A stretch of DNA of 35,600 nucleotides from contig JAQUXS010000023.1 of assembly GCA_028692255.1 (NCBI GenBank), positions 1 to 35,600 on the forward strand, written 5' to 3'. Position numbers and translations under genes: made by a program. This stretch comes from Clostridium sp. (GTDB lineage: Bacteria; Bacillota; Clostridia; Clostridiales; Clostridiaceae). The notes beneath the pieces were generated by a model. It had not been told where the DNA came from. It did not search any database and saw only the letters and a list, made by a program, of their open reading frames with translations. The first letter of the stretch is position 1. Each line of letters begins with the position of its first letter. Of the stretch, positions 1 through 8,289 are shown piece after piece.

Positions 1-562
1 TAGCTGACTCTATTGCTGCATTTAATGCTAATAAATTTGATTGAGAGGCTATACTCTGAATAGAACCAATTATTGCATCAGTTTCATTAATTTTATTTTT
101 TGTATTATTAGTAGCTGATAGAATATCATTAATTACGCTTGATAAATTTTGAGAACCTTGAGCGATTTCCTCAATTGCACTGCTTGTTTGCTTAATAGCT
201 GAAAATAATTCTTTTGCCATATCATCAACATGAATTTTCTTTTCTAAACTTTTGCCTACACCAACTCCTCCTATTACTTCACCTTTTGAGTTTGTTATCG
301 GATAAGCTATTGCCATAAATTCAATTCCAAAAACTTCTTTAGGTACCACTGCATAACTAGGCTTATTTGTTTCCATAGCTATTAGCAAAGGATTATCTTT
401 TGGTATCATGTCCCCTTCTTTAAAATTTAAAGGAACTTTTTTATTTATGAATATTTTTATACATTTTTTTCTATCACTTATACATGTTGATATGTCCTCT
501 TGAATAATATCACCTAAAATAGGTAATACATCTTTTAATGAATCGACCAAATTATTTTCCAA
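1..562 (-). CDS. Soluble methyl-accepting chemotaxis protein, partial (runs off left edge)
   Basis: The first 187 codons are present. I chose a TTG start at 562 because GGAGG lies 7 nt upstream and the frame is open from there to the edge. No membrane segment is seen. Residues 1-120 look like the small sensory domain of cytoplasmic clostridial receptors, with the landmarks VVPKEVFGIEF and GGVGVGKSLEKK. The rest is the start of the MCP signalling coiled coil, ending in the hallmark SNLLALNAAIES. The hairpin tip that contacts CheA/CheW lies outside the window. The family senses a ligand and controls CheA; the ligand here is unknown. Domain call is from recognised motifs; cytoplasmic location is inferred from the lack of helices. 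Confidence 0.85.
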   Translation of the reverse strand, partial: MENNLVDSLKDVLPILGDIIQEDISTCISDRKKCIKIFINKKVPLNFKEGDMIPKDNPLLIAMETNKPSYAVVPKEVFGIEFMAIAYPITNSKGEVIGGVGVGKSLEKKIHVDDMAKELFSAIKQTSSAIEEIAQGSQNLSSVINDILSATNNTKNKINETDAIIGSIQSIASQSNLLALNAAIESA

Positions 563-619
563 TCTATTTCCTCCTTGGTTTTTTATAAAAATACATATAT
601 AATTAATTCAACACTATAT

Positions 620-1318
620 TTATATTATTTTTTCAAATTTATCTTTAGTCACTCCACAAATAGGGCAAGTCCAATTATCTGGTAAGTTTTCAAATAAAGT
701 TCCTGCTGGGATGCCAGAATCAGGAATTCCAACAGATGGATCATAAATATATCCACATACTGAACATTGGTATCTAGCTCCATCACTATTTTTCTTAATA
801 GGTTCGTCTCTATTTACTTCGCTATTTGATTCAGTTCTTGATATTTTACCACGTTTTATATCTTGATAATATTGATATGTCATTTGATCCTGGTCTTTAA
901 GCACTTCTGCATTCAATACTTTACAAATGAATACTGTATGAGTTAAAACATCCATTTCTTTTTCAACTTGTAGTTCAAGATACGATACTGCATTATCAAG
1001 AACTATTGGCACACCACTTTCTGTCAATTTATATGATACACCTTCAAACTTATTTAAATCTCTTCCAGACTTAAAGCCAAACCTTCCTATTTGTTCAATT
1101 GGAGTTTCTACTGATAAAACTGAAACACCTATTAATTTGCTTTCTTGTATATATTCATGTGTAAGATTTTGTTTGTTGATGCTAACAGCAACCATGGCTG
1201 GATCTGATGTTATCTGAAAAACCGTATTAGCAATCTGACCGTTTAATTTACCATTAGAAACCGAACTTACAATATACAATCCATAACTTAATTTATAAAA
1301 TGCCTTATTATCAACCAT
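620..1318 (-). CDS. hrb: Flavin reductase-rubredoxin fusion (high-molecular-weight rubredoxin)
   Basis: The protein has 232 residues. Residues 1-150 form a flavin reductase-like FMN-binding domain, with the typical opening [13 protein letters not shown]. After a charged linker, residues 183-232 form a rubredoxin with both iron-binding pairs, [10 protein letters not shown] and CPICGVTKD. In anaerobes such fusions pass electrons from NAD(P)H through FMN to the rubredoxin iron and on to flavodiiron proteins that reduce oxygen or nitric oxide. No flavodiiron gene is seen nearby, so the partner is inferred. The ATG at 1318 has only a weak ribosome site. A stronger one (GAGAGGAGAG) sits further upstream, in front of a 4-codon reading frame that is out of frame with this gene. 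The gene symbol follows the Moorella protein and is tentative. Confidence 0.85.
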   Translation of the reverse strand: MVDNKAFYKLSYGLYIVSSVSNGKLNGQIANTVFQITSDPAMVAVSINKQNLTHEYIQESKLIGVSVLSVETPIEQIGRFGFKSGRDLNKFEGVSYKLTESGVPIVLDNAVSYLELQVEKEMDVLTHTVFICKVLNAEVLKDQDQMTYQYYQDIKRGKISRTESNSEVNRDEPIKKNSDGARYQCSVCGYIYDPSVGIPDSGIPAGTLFENLPDNWTCPICGVTKDKFEKII

Positions 1319-1533
1319 ACTTTTATTATGCTCACATATAATAATTATTTCGTAAGCATACTCTCCTCTCTATACACTATTTCAATAAATTACGTTTATA
1401 AATTTGACTTATTTAAGTCATTCTCATTACCTTTCAACATAATTTAATAGTATTATATCATTAAATAATTAAATAATATATGGAATTTTAAAATATTAAT
1501 AAAATCTATTAACAAATATTCATTCTTTCTATA

Positions 1534-1881
1534 TTAATCTTTAATAAGCTCATATAATCTTGCTGCTGCTTCTTTGGCTGAAATCTCACTTACATCAATT
1601 TTTTTTGTATCCATTTCAAAGTAATTTTTTAATCTTGGTAAACTTCTTTCAACAACATCCTTATTTCTTATTCCTTGTTTAATATCTTTTGTAATTCTTG
1701 AAATTAAGCTTTTTTCTGAACATACCATAGAGAATTTATATAAAATACAATTATGCTTATTTAGTCTTGATAATACATCGTCAAGAATGCTTTGTTCCTG
1801 CATTACCCAGCAAAATATAATATTTTTATATTCTAAGCAGTAAAAAACATCTCTACTTTTCAAAAATATATAAATATCCAT
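1534..1881 (-). pseudogene. C-terminal fragment of an AAA/shikimate-kinase-like nucleotide kinase
   Basis: About 115 codons remain. They resemble the C-terminal half of small P-loop kinases of Firmicutes, with the recognisable stretches KNIIFCWVMQEQSILDDVLSRL and an SARL-like segment RSLPRLKNYFEMDTKKIDVS. The Walker A motif and the whole N-terminal half are absent, so it cannot bind nucleotide as it stands. The open frame overlaps the 3' end of the phosphatase gene in another frame, so the apparent first residues are not homologous sequence. I read it as a 5'-truncated relic left after a deletion. The family assignment is from memory of related proteins. Confidence 0.55.
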
Positions 1882-2374
1882 TTTTTGCTTTTGCAAATTT
1901 CGGTCCATTAAACCCTTTAGAGATAAGTGCCTTCCTCAAATACCACATTAACGCTCCATGACTCACTATCAATATGTTCTTTTCATTTTTATTTAAAATG
2001 TCAGAAATAAAATCACTTGCTCTTTTTTCATCAATCTTTTTACGAGAAAAATACCATTTAAATCTTCCCAATACAGTCCAAACTACAAAAGGCAATTTTA
2101 TATTTGTTTTAAACAATGGTAAAATTTCAACTTCTCTTAGTAACTTAGTTTTTATTATTTCATCACCAAAAACTGTTTTTGCCGTATAAACTGCTCTTGG
2201 TAAATCACTTGAATAACATATTTGCCACTGACTTTTATCTACATCTAAAGTATTTGATTTTGTCATAGCAGTATTGTAACTATCTTGCCATTGTTTAAAC
2301 TCTTCTGATGACATAAGAGCAAATGCTTTAGAAGGATACATAACTTCAAAATGTCTTATCAAACCAATTTTCAT
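1853..2374 (-). CDS. Histidine phosphatase (phosphoglycerate mutase-like) family protein
   Basis: The 173-residue protein opens with MKIGLIRHFEV, where H8 sits in the catalytic RH motif (usually RHG). SDLPRAVYTA carries the second conserved arginine, and LIVSHGALMW holds the second catalytic histidine. These features define the branch of small phosphatases that form a phospho-histidine intermediate; the substrate is unknown. The length is normal for this subgroup, so the gene seems complete. An AAGGGAA ribosome site precedes the ATG. It overlaps the decayed kinase fragment at its 3' end. The glycine of RHG is replaced by phenylalanine, which some relatives tolerate. Confidence 0.8.
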   Translation of the reverse strand: MKIGLIRHFEVMYPSKAFALMSSEEFKQWQDSYNTAMTKSNTLDVDKSQWQICYSSDLPRAVYTAKTVFGDEIIKTKLLREVEILPLFKTNIKLPFVVWTVLGRFKWYFSRKKIDEKRASDFISDILNKNEKNILIVSHGALMWYLRKALISKGFNGPKFAKAKNGYLYIFEK

Positions 2375-2401
2375 ATATTAAATTCCCTTCGCTTCCTAAA
2401 G

Positions 2402-2869
2402 TCACAAACCTGCATGAAATAATTCTTTCTTCATACATACGCTATTTATATTTCCTATATACGGCTCATAGTTCTCTATTATTTGGTACCCAGTATTTTT
2501 ATACAAATTAATAGCTTCATATTGTTTTATTCCTGTTTCTAACAGAGCATATTTATATCCTTTAATTTGGGCTAATTTCTCCAACTCATTAACTATTATT
2601 TTTGACAATCCCTGTCCCCTATTCTCTTTTGCTACAAATATTCTTTTTAATTCTATATATTCAACATTTTGTTTCTTAAATGCTCCACAGGCAACCGCTA
2701 CTCCATTCTTATAAATAATAACCACTTCATTTATATTATGTATTTTGTTATGCTTATCATATTGCTTTTGTAATTCTCCATATCGTTCATTAAGGTCATC
2801 ATCTAATAGTTTTGTAAGTTTAATAAAATCAATATTCTTACTGTCAGTGTGTAATATTTCTAAACTCAT
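2402..2869 (-). CDS. GNAT family N-acetyltransferase
   Basis: This is a 155-residue single-domain acetyltransferase. The acetyl-CoA pyrophosphate-binding loop is RGQGLSKI (about residues 88-95), preceded by the strand ELKRIFVA and followed by ALLETGIKQYEAINLYKNTGY, the usual GNAT order. The family moves an acetyl group from acetyl-CoA to an amine; the substrate cannot be told. GGGGG lies 9 nt before the ATG. It sits 28 nt upstream of the phosphatase on the same strand, so co-transcription is possible. Confidence 0.85.
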   Translation of the reverse strand: MSLEILHTDSKNIDFIKLTKLLDDDLNERYGELQKQYDKHNKIHNINEVVIIYKNGVAVACGAFKKQNVEYIELKRIFVAKENRGQGLSKIIVNELEKLAQIKGYKYALLETGIKQYEAINLYKNTGYQIIENYEPYIGNINSVCMKKELFHAGL

Positions 2870-2924
2870 ATTCTATAACCCCCGTTAATAGCTTATTTGG
2901 TCATAATCTAAAAGTCTGTTACAT

Positions 2925-3484
2925 TTACAAGTAATTAAATTCATCTTTCAAAATTGAGTAATATAATCTATCTGTATATTTTCCATCTTGATAAAAGAAA
3001 TCTCTTAATGTTCCTTCATGAACAAATCCACATTTTTCTATAACTTTACGAGAAGGAATATTTATTGCCTTATGACTTATTTGAACCTTATGTAAATTCA
3101 TCTTATCAAATCCATATTTAATAACGGCCTTTGTGGCTTCTGTTGCAAAACCTTTTTTTTGAAAAGTACTCCCAATACAATATTCAATTTCTGCAAACTG
3201 ATTATTGTTGTCCACTAAAAAATATGCAATTTGACCTATGCATTCATCTGTTTTCTTAAGGATAATAGCCCATCTATAATAATCACTTTTTTCATAGGCA
3301 CTATATATTTATCAAGCAATTCTTTAACTTCTTTATTGGTACTATAAACTGGTTCAGCATATAATGATTGAATTTTAGGATCACTAATCCAATATTTCAG
3401 CATATTTTCATCATCTGTGTATTGAAATTTTCTTAAAATTAATCTTTCTGTTTCAATTATCTCAGTTCCAACATGATTTAACAT
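2925..3484 (-). pseudogene. RimJ/RimL-like GNAT acetyltransferase, frameshifted
   Basis: The N-terminal part (ETERLILRKFQYTDDENML) reads from an ATG at 3484 to a stop at 3236. The remainder continues in another frame. Reading that second frame upstream restores typical GNAT text: SAYEKSDYYRWAIILKKTD, then GQIAYFLVDNN, then GFATEATKAVIKYGFDKMN and the terminal RKVIEKCGFVHEGTLRD. The frames switch at about 3300-3312. Adding one A after TATATA would restore a single open frame of about 187 residues. It is either a single-base deletion or a sequencing error. The intact family acetylates protein N-termini or small amines. The start has AGAGAGG upstream. Confidence 0.8.
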
Positions 3485-3533
3485 AATTTCATTCCTCTCT
3501 TTGCTTTGATAATAAAGTATACAATATAAACAT

Positions 3534-4160
3534 CTATATTTTCTGAACAGAAATCTCCCATGCTATTTTTTTCAGTTTGTACCTATTAATTTCAGTTTCT
3601 TTTATATATTGAATATCCCAATCATTAAAAAGTTCTCTTAACTGTGTCTCATTAAAAAATCTTTTTAATTTACCCTCAATATTATAATAGTTTTCTTCTA
3701 TCTTTACTCCTTTCCCTGCACCATAATTTATGTCATTCATTGAATTAACTCTGCACAGCAGAACACCTTTATCCATTAATATCCTATTTATTTCTTTTAA
3801 TATATTTTGAGTTTCATTCCACGTAAAATAATGCAATGAAAGGTCTGAAATAACTATCTTTGCACTATTATCTTCAAAAGGTAATCCATCTTTCATGTCA
3901 AAACATTTAACCTTTAAATTATCAATAGAACTGCTTAATTTTTTCAGTGCATTTTCTGAAAAATCACATGATATTACTTCATATCCTCTTTTTTTAAGAT
4001 AAAAAGTGTCATTTCCTAAACCACATCCCAAATCAATAATAGGAATACTTTTTGATTTAGCAAGTATATCTTCATATTTATCTAACCATAAAGCACAATT
4101 GGGTTCTCTATCGGAAACCGACTCATACACTTTATACCAATATTCTTTTTGAAGATTCAT
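3534..4160 (-). CDS. Class I SAM-dependent methyltransferase
   Basis: The 208-residue protein has motif I as IIDLGCGLGND (about residues 41-51), an acidic residue closing the next strand (VISCDFSENAL), a motif II-like segment CFDMKDGLPF and a motif III/IV region IVISDLSLHYFTWNETQNIL. These are the adenosylmethionine-binding parts of a Rossmann methyltransferase. The substrate is unknown; the type is common next to acetyltransferases in Firmicutes. AAAGGAGG lies 6 nt before the ATG. The neighbouring GNAT genes and SnoaL-like gene suggest a loose cluster of small modifying enzymes, though no shared pathway is apparent. Confidence 0.85.
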   Translation of the reverse strand: MNLQKEYWYKVYESVSDREPNCALWLDKYEDILAKSKSIPIIDLGCGLGNDTFYLKKRGYEVISCDFSENALKKLSSSIDNLKVKCFDMKDGLPFEDNSAKIVISDLSLHYFTWNETQNILKEINRILMDKGVLLCRVNSMNDINYGAGKGVKIEENYYNIEGKLKRFFNETQLRELFNDWDIQYIKETEINRYKLKKIAWEISVQKI

Positions 4161-4282
4161 TTTTTACCTCCTTTGTATATTTCATCTAATTTTATTTTAT
4201 ACCATATTCCATCCCGCCATCAACATTTTGGTTTACACATTTTTATAGCAATTCTAAATACGCATCATATAAATCACTATAT

Positions 4283-4317
4283 AAAAAAGGAACTTAGAAT
4301 TTTGCTTCTAAAGTTCC
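4283..4317 (-). terminator. Rho-independent terminator after the SnoaL-like gene
   Basis: GGAACTT and AAGTTCC arms (4289-4295 and 4311-4317) enclose a further AGAA/TTCT pairing. On the minus strand the hairpin is followed by a T run (4283-4288). It lies 75 nt downstream of the SnoaL-like stop codon. Confidence 0.75.
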
Positions 4318-4391
4318 GTTATTCTAACATTATTCTTATTTGCTTTAAACCATTTTATTTTTATTTAATATTATATAATAGAAGTCCTATG

Positions 4392-4763
4392 TTAATTATA
4401 AGGATAATAATGTGGAATTTTAGATTGAAATTCTTTTAAGCTTATAATACGATTGTCCTCATTAAATCCAATAAGTGATACGCCATCAAACTCCCCAATT
4501 TTCCCATCATATTGACATTTAAAATACCATTCCACCACAGTGACATTATCCGAATGGATAAATTGTTTTATATCCCATGCCAATACAGTTCCTCGTTTAT
4601 GCCAATTCTCAAACCATTTTTCAATAACTTCTATTCCTCTGTATTCTGGACCATAACATTCACTATAGATTATTTCAGTATCAAAAATTTCTCTTAATAT
4701 TTTGAAATTATTACTTAACCAAGATTGGAAGTAATTCTTAATAATTTCCTCTCTTTCATTCAT
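4392..4763 (-). CDS. SnoaL-like / NTF2-fold protein
   Basis: The protein has 123 residues and the profile of the SnoaL-like NTF2 fold: an N-terminal helix (EIIKNYFQSWLSNNFKILREIF), then YGPEYRGIEVIEKWFENWH, then alternating strands such as VTVVEWYFKCQYDG and EFDGVSLIGFNEDNRI. Members are small-molecule isomerases or hydrolases, or merely ligand-binding; this one cannot be placed further. An in-frame TTG directly precedes the ATG. I prefer the ATG at 4763 because the AGGG ribosome site is 8 nt from it. It is followed by its own terminator. Confidence 0.75.
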   Translation of the reverse strand: MNEREEIIKNYFQSWLSNNFKILREIFDTEIIYSECYGPEYRGIEVIEKWFENWHKRGTVLAWDIKQFIHSDNVTVVEWYFKCQYDGKIGEFDGVSLIGFNEDNRIISLKEFQSKIPHYYPYN

Positions 4764-4985
4764 CAATAAATCCCTCTCATTTTGTGTAATTACTTTTTAT
4801 TTCACCTACATACAATTATACTGTACTGCTTCTTCCTTGAATTGTTAGTCATGCTGTTTTGCCATAACAGGTTTATCCATTCCTTCAGCTATATAATAAT
4901 ATTTATGCGAACTTTCTCAATTCAATTTTTACTATTTATATTCTTGTACCATATATCTGAATTAATCATTTCTTCATTAACATAT

Positions 4986-5417
4986 TTAATCTTCAATTAT
5001 TTTCTCAACCAATATCTCCACTTTTTTATCTCTCGTTTTACACTCATCTATAATTATTTTTATTAGTTCCTTTGAATTCTTTGTCCAATTATATATAAGT
5101 ATCTTTTTACCATCACCATATATTGATACACAATACTTAAACATAAAATATTGTTCATCACAAGCTATTATCATGCTATCCCTAGATATAAATTTTCTAA
5201 ATATCCATGTCCTTTGAGATATTCCTTCTTTATCTACAGATATGTAAGATAAGAAAAACATATTAATAATAGATATACATTGTATAATAATAATTGGAAT
5301 ACATATAAAATACCACATAAAATTGTATCCTAGAAATATAACAACTAATATCGACATAACAATTAAAGAAGATAAAATTAATAAATATGGTATATAGCCT
5401 AATTTATATTTTTTCAA
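4986..5417 (-). CDS. Two-helix membrane protein, array copy 1 (immunity-like)
   Basis: This 143-residue protein is the last copy of a tandem family. Two hydrophobic helices lie at about residues 10-32 and 35-56. They are followed by a short motif, VDKEGISQRTWIFRKFISRDSM, that recalls the first strands of bacterial PH-like membrane proteins, and a near-invariant C-terminus (NWTKNSKELIKIIIDEC, then VEILVEKIIED). The start is TTG at 5417. It shares the YKLGY opening with copy 5 rather than the KKF opening of its neighbours. I know no firm family name. Its position downstream of a broken toxin-like gene suggests an immunity role, which is inference. The ISWDE motif of other copies is diverged to ISRDS. 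Confidence 0.6.
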   Translation of the reverse strand: MKKYKLGYIPYLLILSSLIVMSILVVIFLGYNFMWYFICIPIIIIQCISIINMFFLSYISVDKEGISQRTWIFRKFISRDSMIIACDEQYFMFKYCVSIYGDGKKILIYNWTKNSKELIKIIIDECKTRDKKVEILVEKIIED

Positions 5418-5452
5418 TTCATGTCACCACTTTCAGCTTTACCCTAAAATAT

Positions 5453-6166
5453 TTATTCTTCAATTATTTTTTCAACCAATATGTCAACTTTAATATCTCT
5501 TTTTTTGCACTCACCTATAATGATTTTTATCAATTCTTTTGAATTTTTTGTGCAATTTGATATATTTATTTGCTTGTAATTTCCATTTACTGCTACAGAA
5601 TATTTAGCTAAAATACCTTTATTAACATTAAAAGAAAAAGCATCGACTTCATCCCAAGATATAAATTTATTTCAAATTAGCATTTTACTTACTATACCTT
5701 TATTATCTATGCCTGTATAAGAAAATATAGCATTAATTAAACCATATATATCAAATAATAATAATGCAATATATAATATTAAATCTATATTACTATGTAA
5801 TTCATATTTAAATAAATATCCTACCCCTAAAAATGCAATTAAACATAAAATATATACTTGATAATTTGCTCTAAACTTTTTCATAAACTTTTCTCCTATT
5901 ATATTTCCACTATTATCACTCCATGTATTCTCCAAATCAAGTCCAAGAGCTCCTAAAATTAATATTTTAGCTATTCCTCCTCCAACTTTTGCTTCTTTAG
6001 TATACGGTTTATATGTTGCTAACGAATCTTTAATTGATGATGATACTTGATTGAAATTATCTATTAAATATTTTAAATCATTCATTCTATTCTTTATAGT
6101 TTCAGATATTTGATCTATTAATTGTCTAAACTTGGCTACTTCATTTGTTTCCATCTTAACTGCCAT
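5453..6166 (-). pseudogene. In-frame chimera: toxin-like N-terminus + linker + membrane protein, with TGA stop (array copy 2)
   Basis: One reading frame joins three blocks. Residues 1-45 are identical to the N-terminus of the toxin-like gene at 8.3-9.3 kb from METNEVAKFRQL to NQVSSS. Residues 46-90 match a later part of that gene (YKPYTKEAKVGGGIAK, GALGLDLENTWS). From MKKFRANYQVYI it becomes the two-helix membrane protein, closest to copy 6. At residue 165 a TGA (5669-5671) replaces the conserved Ser in LTSRKFISWDE. After it the same frame continues with NKFISWDEVDAFSFN to IIEE and ends at 5453. It is a deletion product later hit by a nonsense mutation. The ribosome site AAAGG and the first 15 nt of leader also match the toxin-like gene. 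Confidence 0.8.
6033..6154. repeat. 122-bp exact direct repeat, copy A
   Basis: Base-by-base reading shows 6033-6154 identical to 9154-9275. It encodes the N-terminal helical segment of the toxin-like protein. Being identical at synonymous sites, it points to recent duplication or gene conversion. Confidence 0.9.
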
Positions 6167-6187
6167 TTACAAAACCTTTTTAAATTA

Positions 6188-6619
6188 TTAATCCTCAATT
6201 ATTTTCTCAACTAAAATATCCACTCTTTTGTCTCTTTTTTTGCATTCATCTACTATTATTTTTATTAGTTCTTTGTAATGTAAATGCCACGTTGATATAG
6301 TAATTTCTTCATCACTCCCTATTACAGATATAGAAACCTTTGTTAATATGGAATGATTAGAATTAAAAACAACCTTGCTAATCTTATCCCAAGAAATAAA
6401 TTTGTTCATTCTTAAGTTTTTACTTACAATTCCTTTTTCACTTACACCTATGTAAAAACACATTCCATTAATTATAATAAACAATTCAAATAATAATGCT
6501 ATTATATAAATTACCAAATCAGCTTTTTTATTATTTGAGAAAATATATAAACATACTATTATTAAAATACTAAATAATGAAATTATATATGGTTGATAAT
6601 TGAATTTGAATTTTTTCAT
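6188..6619 (-). CDS. Two-helix membrane protein, array copy 3 (immunity-like)
   Basis: The protein has 143 residues and looks intact. Helices lie at about residues 10-28 and 34-55. VSEKGIVSKNLRMNKFISWDKISKV follows, then a divergent middle (VFNSNHSILTKVSISVIGSDEEITIS). The terminal block is altered at WHLHYKELIKIIVDEC, where other copies have WTKNSKELIKIIIDEC. GAGGAAA precedes the ATG. It lies 16 nt downstream of a relic of the GGGtGRT gene end, so this copy once sat directly after that gene or was duplicated with it. Function is unknown; immunity is inferred from context. Confidence 0.6.
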   Translation of the reverse strand: MKKFKFNYQPYIISLFSILIIVCLYIFSNNKKADLVIYIIALLFELFIIINGMCFYIGVSEKGIVSKNLRMNKFISWDKISKVVFNSNHSILTKVSISVIGSDEEITISTWHLHYKELIKIIVDECKKRDKRVDILVEKIIED

Positions 6620-6635
6620 GCCATTTTCCTCTTTA

Positions 6636-6722
6636 ATTTATTCCATAGCTTATTCTACAACAATTGAAGCACAAACCATTGGATTTTTACCCACTCCGAT
6701 AAGTACCATCATTTCAATGTTG
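6636..6722 (-). pseudogene. Relic of the GGGtGRT gene 3' end
   Basis: About 87 bp align with the last codons of the intact gene at 9.6 kb. Read on the minus strand it gives IEMMVLIGVGKNPMVCASIVVE-stop-AME, against VEMMGLIGMGNNPMVGASVAVAVAVEEAMSK in the intact gene. It has lost nine bases in the VAVAVA stretch, and GAA has become TAA. It is isolated between copies 3 and 4 of the membrane-protein array. It marks the boundary of a past duplication that included the end of the GGGtGRT gene. Confidence 0.8.
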
Positions 6723-6759
6723 GATTTATTAAATCTCCCTTATCTATACCCTAACATAT

Positions 6760-7188
6760 TTATTCCTCAATTATTTTCTCAACCAATATATCCACTTTTT
6801 TGTCTCTCTTTTTGCACTCATCTATAATTATTTTTATTAGTTCCTTTGAATTTTTTGTCCAATTTGATATATTAATTTCTTTAAAATTACCTCTTACTGT
6901 TACAGAATATTTAGCTAAAACACCTTTATTAGCATTAAAACGAAACTCACTCACTTCATCCCAAGAAATAAGTTTTCTTTTTACTAAAGTTTTAGATAAA
7001 ATTCCCTTTTCATCAACTAAAATAAAGTAATAAGAAACATTTATAAAGCTATATATTAATCCAATAAAAAAAATCGAATATACAATATAGGCAAATAAAG
7101 TATGTTTATCATAAACATACGAAATTGCAATACATATAAATATAATTATTATAAATAAATATGCTCTTAATGATAATTTAAACTTCAT
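6760..7188 (-). CDS. Two-helix membrane protein, array copy 4 (immunity-like)
   Basis: This copy of about 142 residues is intact. The helices (about residues 9-26 and 32-54) differ most from the other copies: LSLRAYLFIIIIFICIAISY and AYIVYSIFFIGLIYSFINV. The C-terminal part, LVKRKLISWDEVSEFRFN and then NWTKNSKELIKIIIDEC, is nearly the same as in copy 6. An in-frame TTG lies just before the ATG at 7188; AGGAGAG upstream suits the ATG. A copy of the toxin-like gene's leader lies 40 nt upstream, so this copy probably once followed a toxin gene that has been deleted. Function is inferred only from context. Confidence 0.6.
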   Translation of the reverse strand: MKFKLSLRAYLFIIIIFICIAISYVYDKHTLFAYIVYSIFFIGLIYSFINVSYYFILVDEKGILSKTLVKRKLISWDEVSEFRFNANKGVLAKYSVTVRGNFKEINISNWTKNSKELIKIIIDECKKRDKKVDILVEKIIEE

Positions 7189-7229
7189 CAAATGACTCTC
7201 TCCTATCTAATTCCTCTAATTTTATGCTA

Positions 7230-7320
7230 TTTATAAAACTCCTTTTAATTACATACATTTTTTATATTATCTCATAATATTCCAGTGGTCATATTTATTA
7301 TTTTACTATATCCTAATTTT
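7230..7320. repeat. Second copy of the toxin-like gene's upstream leader
   Basis: This stretch matches 9291-9390 closely. Both share the ATAAAAC ribosome-site flank, CTCATAATATTCCA and TTATTATTTTACTATA in the same order. At 9.3 kb the sequence is the 5' region of the toxin-like gene; here no such gene follows, only copy 4. The rest of the gap to 7422 shows nothing I can recognise. Confidence 0.75.
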
Positions 7321-7422
7321 TTATTGTGCAAGAGCTTTGTTACTTTTTGCAATATTCATTATAATTTTTAATCCTTTACGTACTCTAAAATACATAGTAA
7401 TCAGTATCATCACTATCTCACA

Positions 7423-7831
7423 TTAATCTTCAATTATTTTCTCAACTATTAATTCAGCCCTAATATTTCTTTTTTTACATTGATCTACTATGATTTTTAT
7501 TAATTCTTTTGAATTTTTTGTCCAGTTTGATATTTTAATTTCCTTACAATCACTAACTACTTTTATAAACACCAAGTATTCTACCCCATTCAATAAAAGT
7601 ATTAACTGTAGGCGCTTTACTTATAATACCTCTATCATTAGTACATATATAAATAAATAATTTTGAATATACAATATTTATAGTTTGTATTATTATAAGT
7701 GGAAGGCAAAATACATACCATATAATTCTTAATTTGCCCAATAATAAAATAGGCAATGTTATTCCCCCACTAACTATAACTATTAAATATGGTTGATAAC
7801 CTAGTTTATATTTCTTCAAAATAGCACCCAT
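7423..7831 (-). pseudogene. Two-helix membrane protein, array copy 5, broken
   Basis: The frame reads through both helices (YKLGYQPYLIVIVSGGITLP; IIWYVFCLPLIIIQTINIVY) and TNDRGIISKAPTVNTFIEWGRI, then stops at 7553. The family C-terminus continues in another frame as VVSDCKEIKISNWTKNSKE to IIED, ending at 7423. About 15 residues around the FSFN...KYS segment are missing at the switch. A small deletion that also changed the frame is the simplest cause. A TTG within the first codons (before KKYKLGY) may have been the true start. Confidence 0.75.
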
Positions 7832-7846
7832 TCTTCATTAACATAT

Positions 7847-8278
7847 TTAATCCTCAATTATTTTCTCAACCAATATCTCCACTTTTTTGTCTCTCTTTTT
7901 ACACTCATCTATAATTATTTTTATTAGTTCCTTTGAATTTTTTGTCCAATTAGATATGTTAATTTGTTTATAATCTCCTTCTACCGCTACAGAATATTTT
8001 AACAGAACACCTTTATTTACATTAAAAGAAAAAGTATCAACTTCATCCCAAGATATAAATTTACGTGAAGTTAACGTTTTTCTAATTACACCTTTATCAT
8101 CAACACCTGTATAAGAAAACATAGCATTAATTAGAGCATATATTTCAAATATTACTAAAGCCATGTAGAATATTAAATCTATATTACTATGTAATTCATA
8201 TTTAAATAAATGTCCTATAATTAACATTGTGATTAAAAATAAAATATACACTTGATAATTTGCTTTAAATTTTTTCAT
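7847..8278 (-). CDS. Two-helix membrane protein, array copy 6 (immunity-like), next to the toxin-like gene
   Basis: This intact copy has 143 residues from the ATG at 8278, with AAAGGTG upstream; an in-frame GTG at 8287 is less likely. Helices lie at about residues 8-25 and 33-55. Then comes DDKGVIRKTLTSRKFISWDEVDTFSFNV and the constant C-terminus. It starts 12 nt after the toxin-like gene's stop, the usual place for a cognate immunity gene. The two helices plus a PH-like strand pattern suggest a protein at the inner face of the membrane. I give no family name; PH-like is a resemblance, not a proven match. Confidence 0.65.
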   Translation of the reverse strand: MKKFKANYQVYILFLITMLIIGHLFKYELHSNIDLIFYMALVIFEIYALINAMFSYTGVDDKGVIRKTLTSRKFISWDEVDTFSFNVNKGVLLKYSVAVEGDYKQINISNWTKNSKELIKIIIDECKKRDKKVEILVEKIIED

Positions 8279-8289
8279 ATAATTCACCT

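Noticed and set aside
1853..1908. A phosphatase-kinase fusion gene
   Set aside because: The two frames overlap but are different, and the kinase part lacks its P-loop; a relic next to a complete phosphatase explains it better.
4782..5066. A 94-codon plus-strand open frame rich in Phe, Tyr and Ile
   Set aside because: It is antisense to array copy 1 and its upstream gap, has no ribosome site, and its composition is that of random AT-rich DNA.
4986..8278. Repeated near-identical blocks as a possible CRISPR or integron-like array
   Set aside because: The repeats are parts of paralogous genes with coding frames, unequal spacing and no short unique spacers or attC-like sites.
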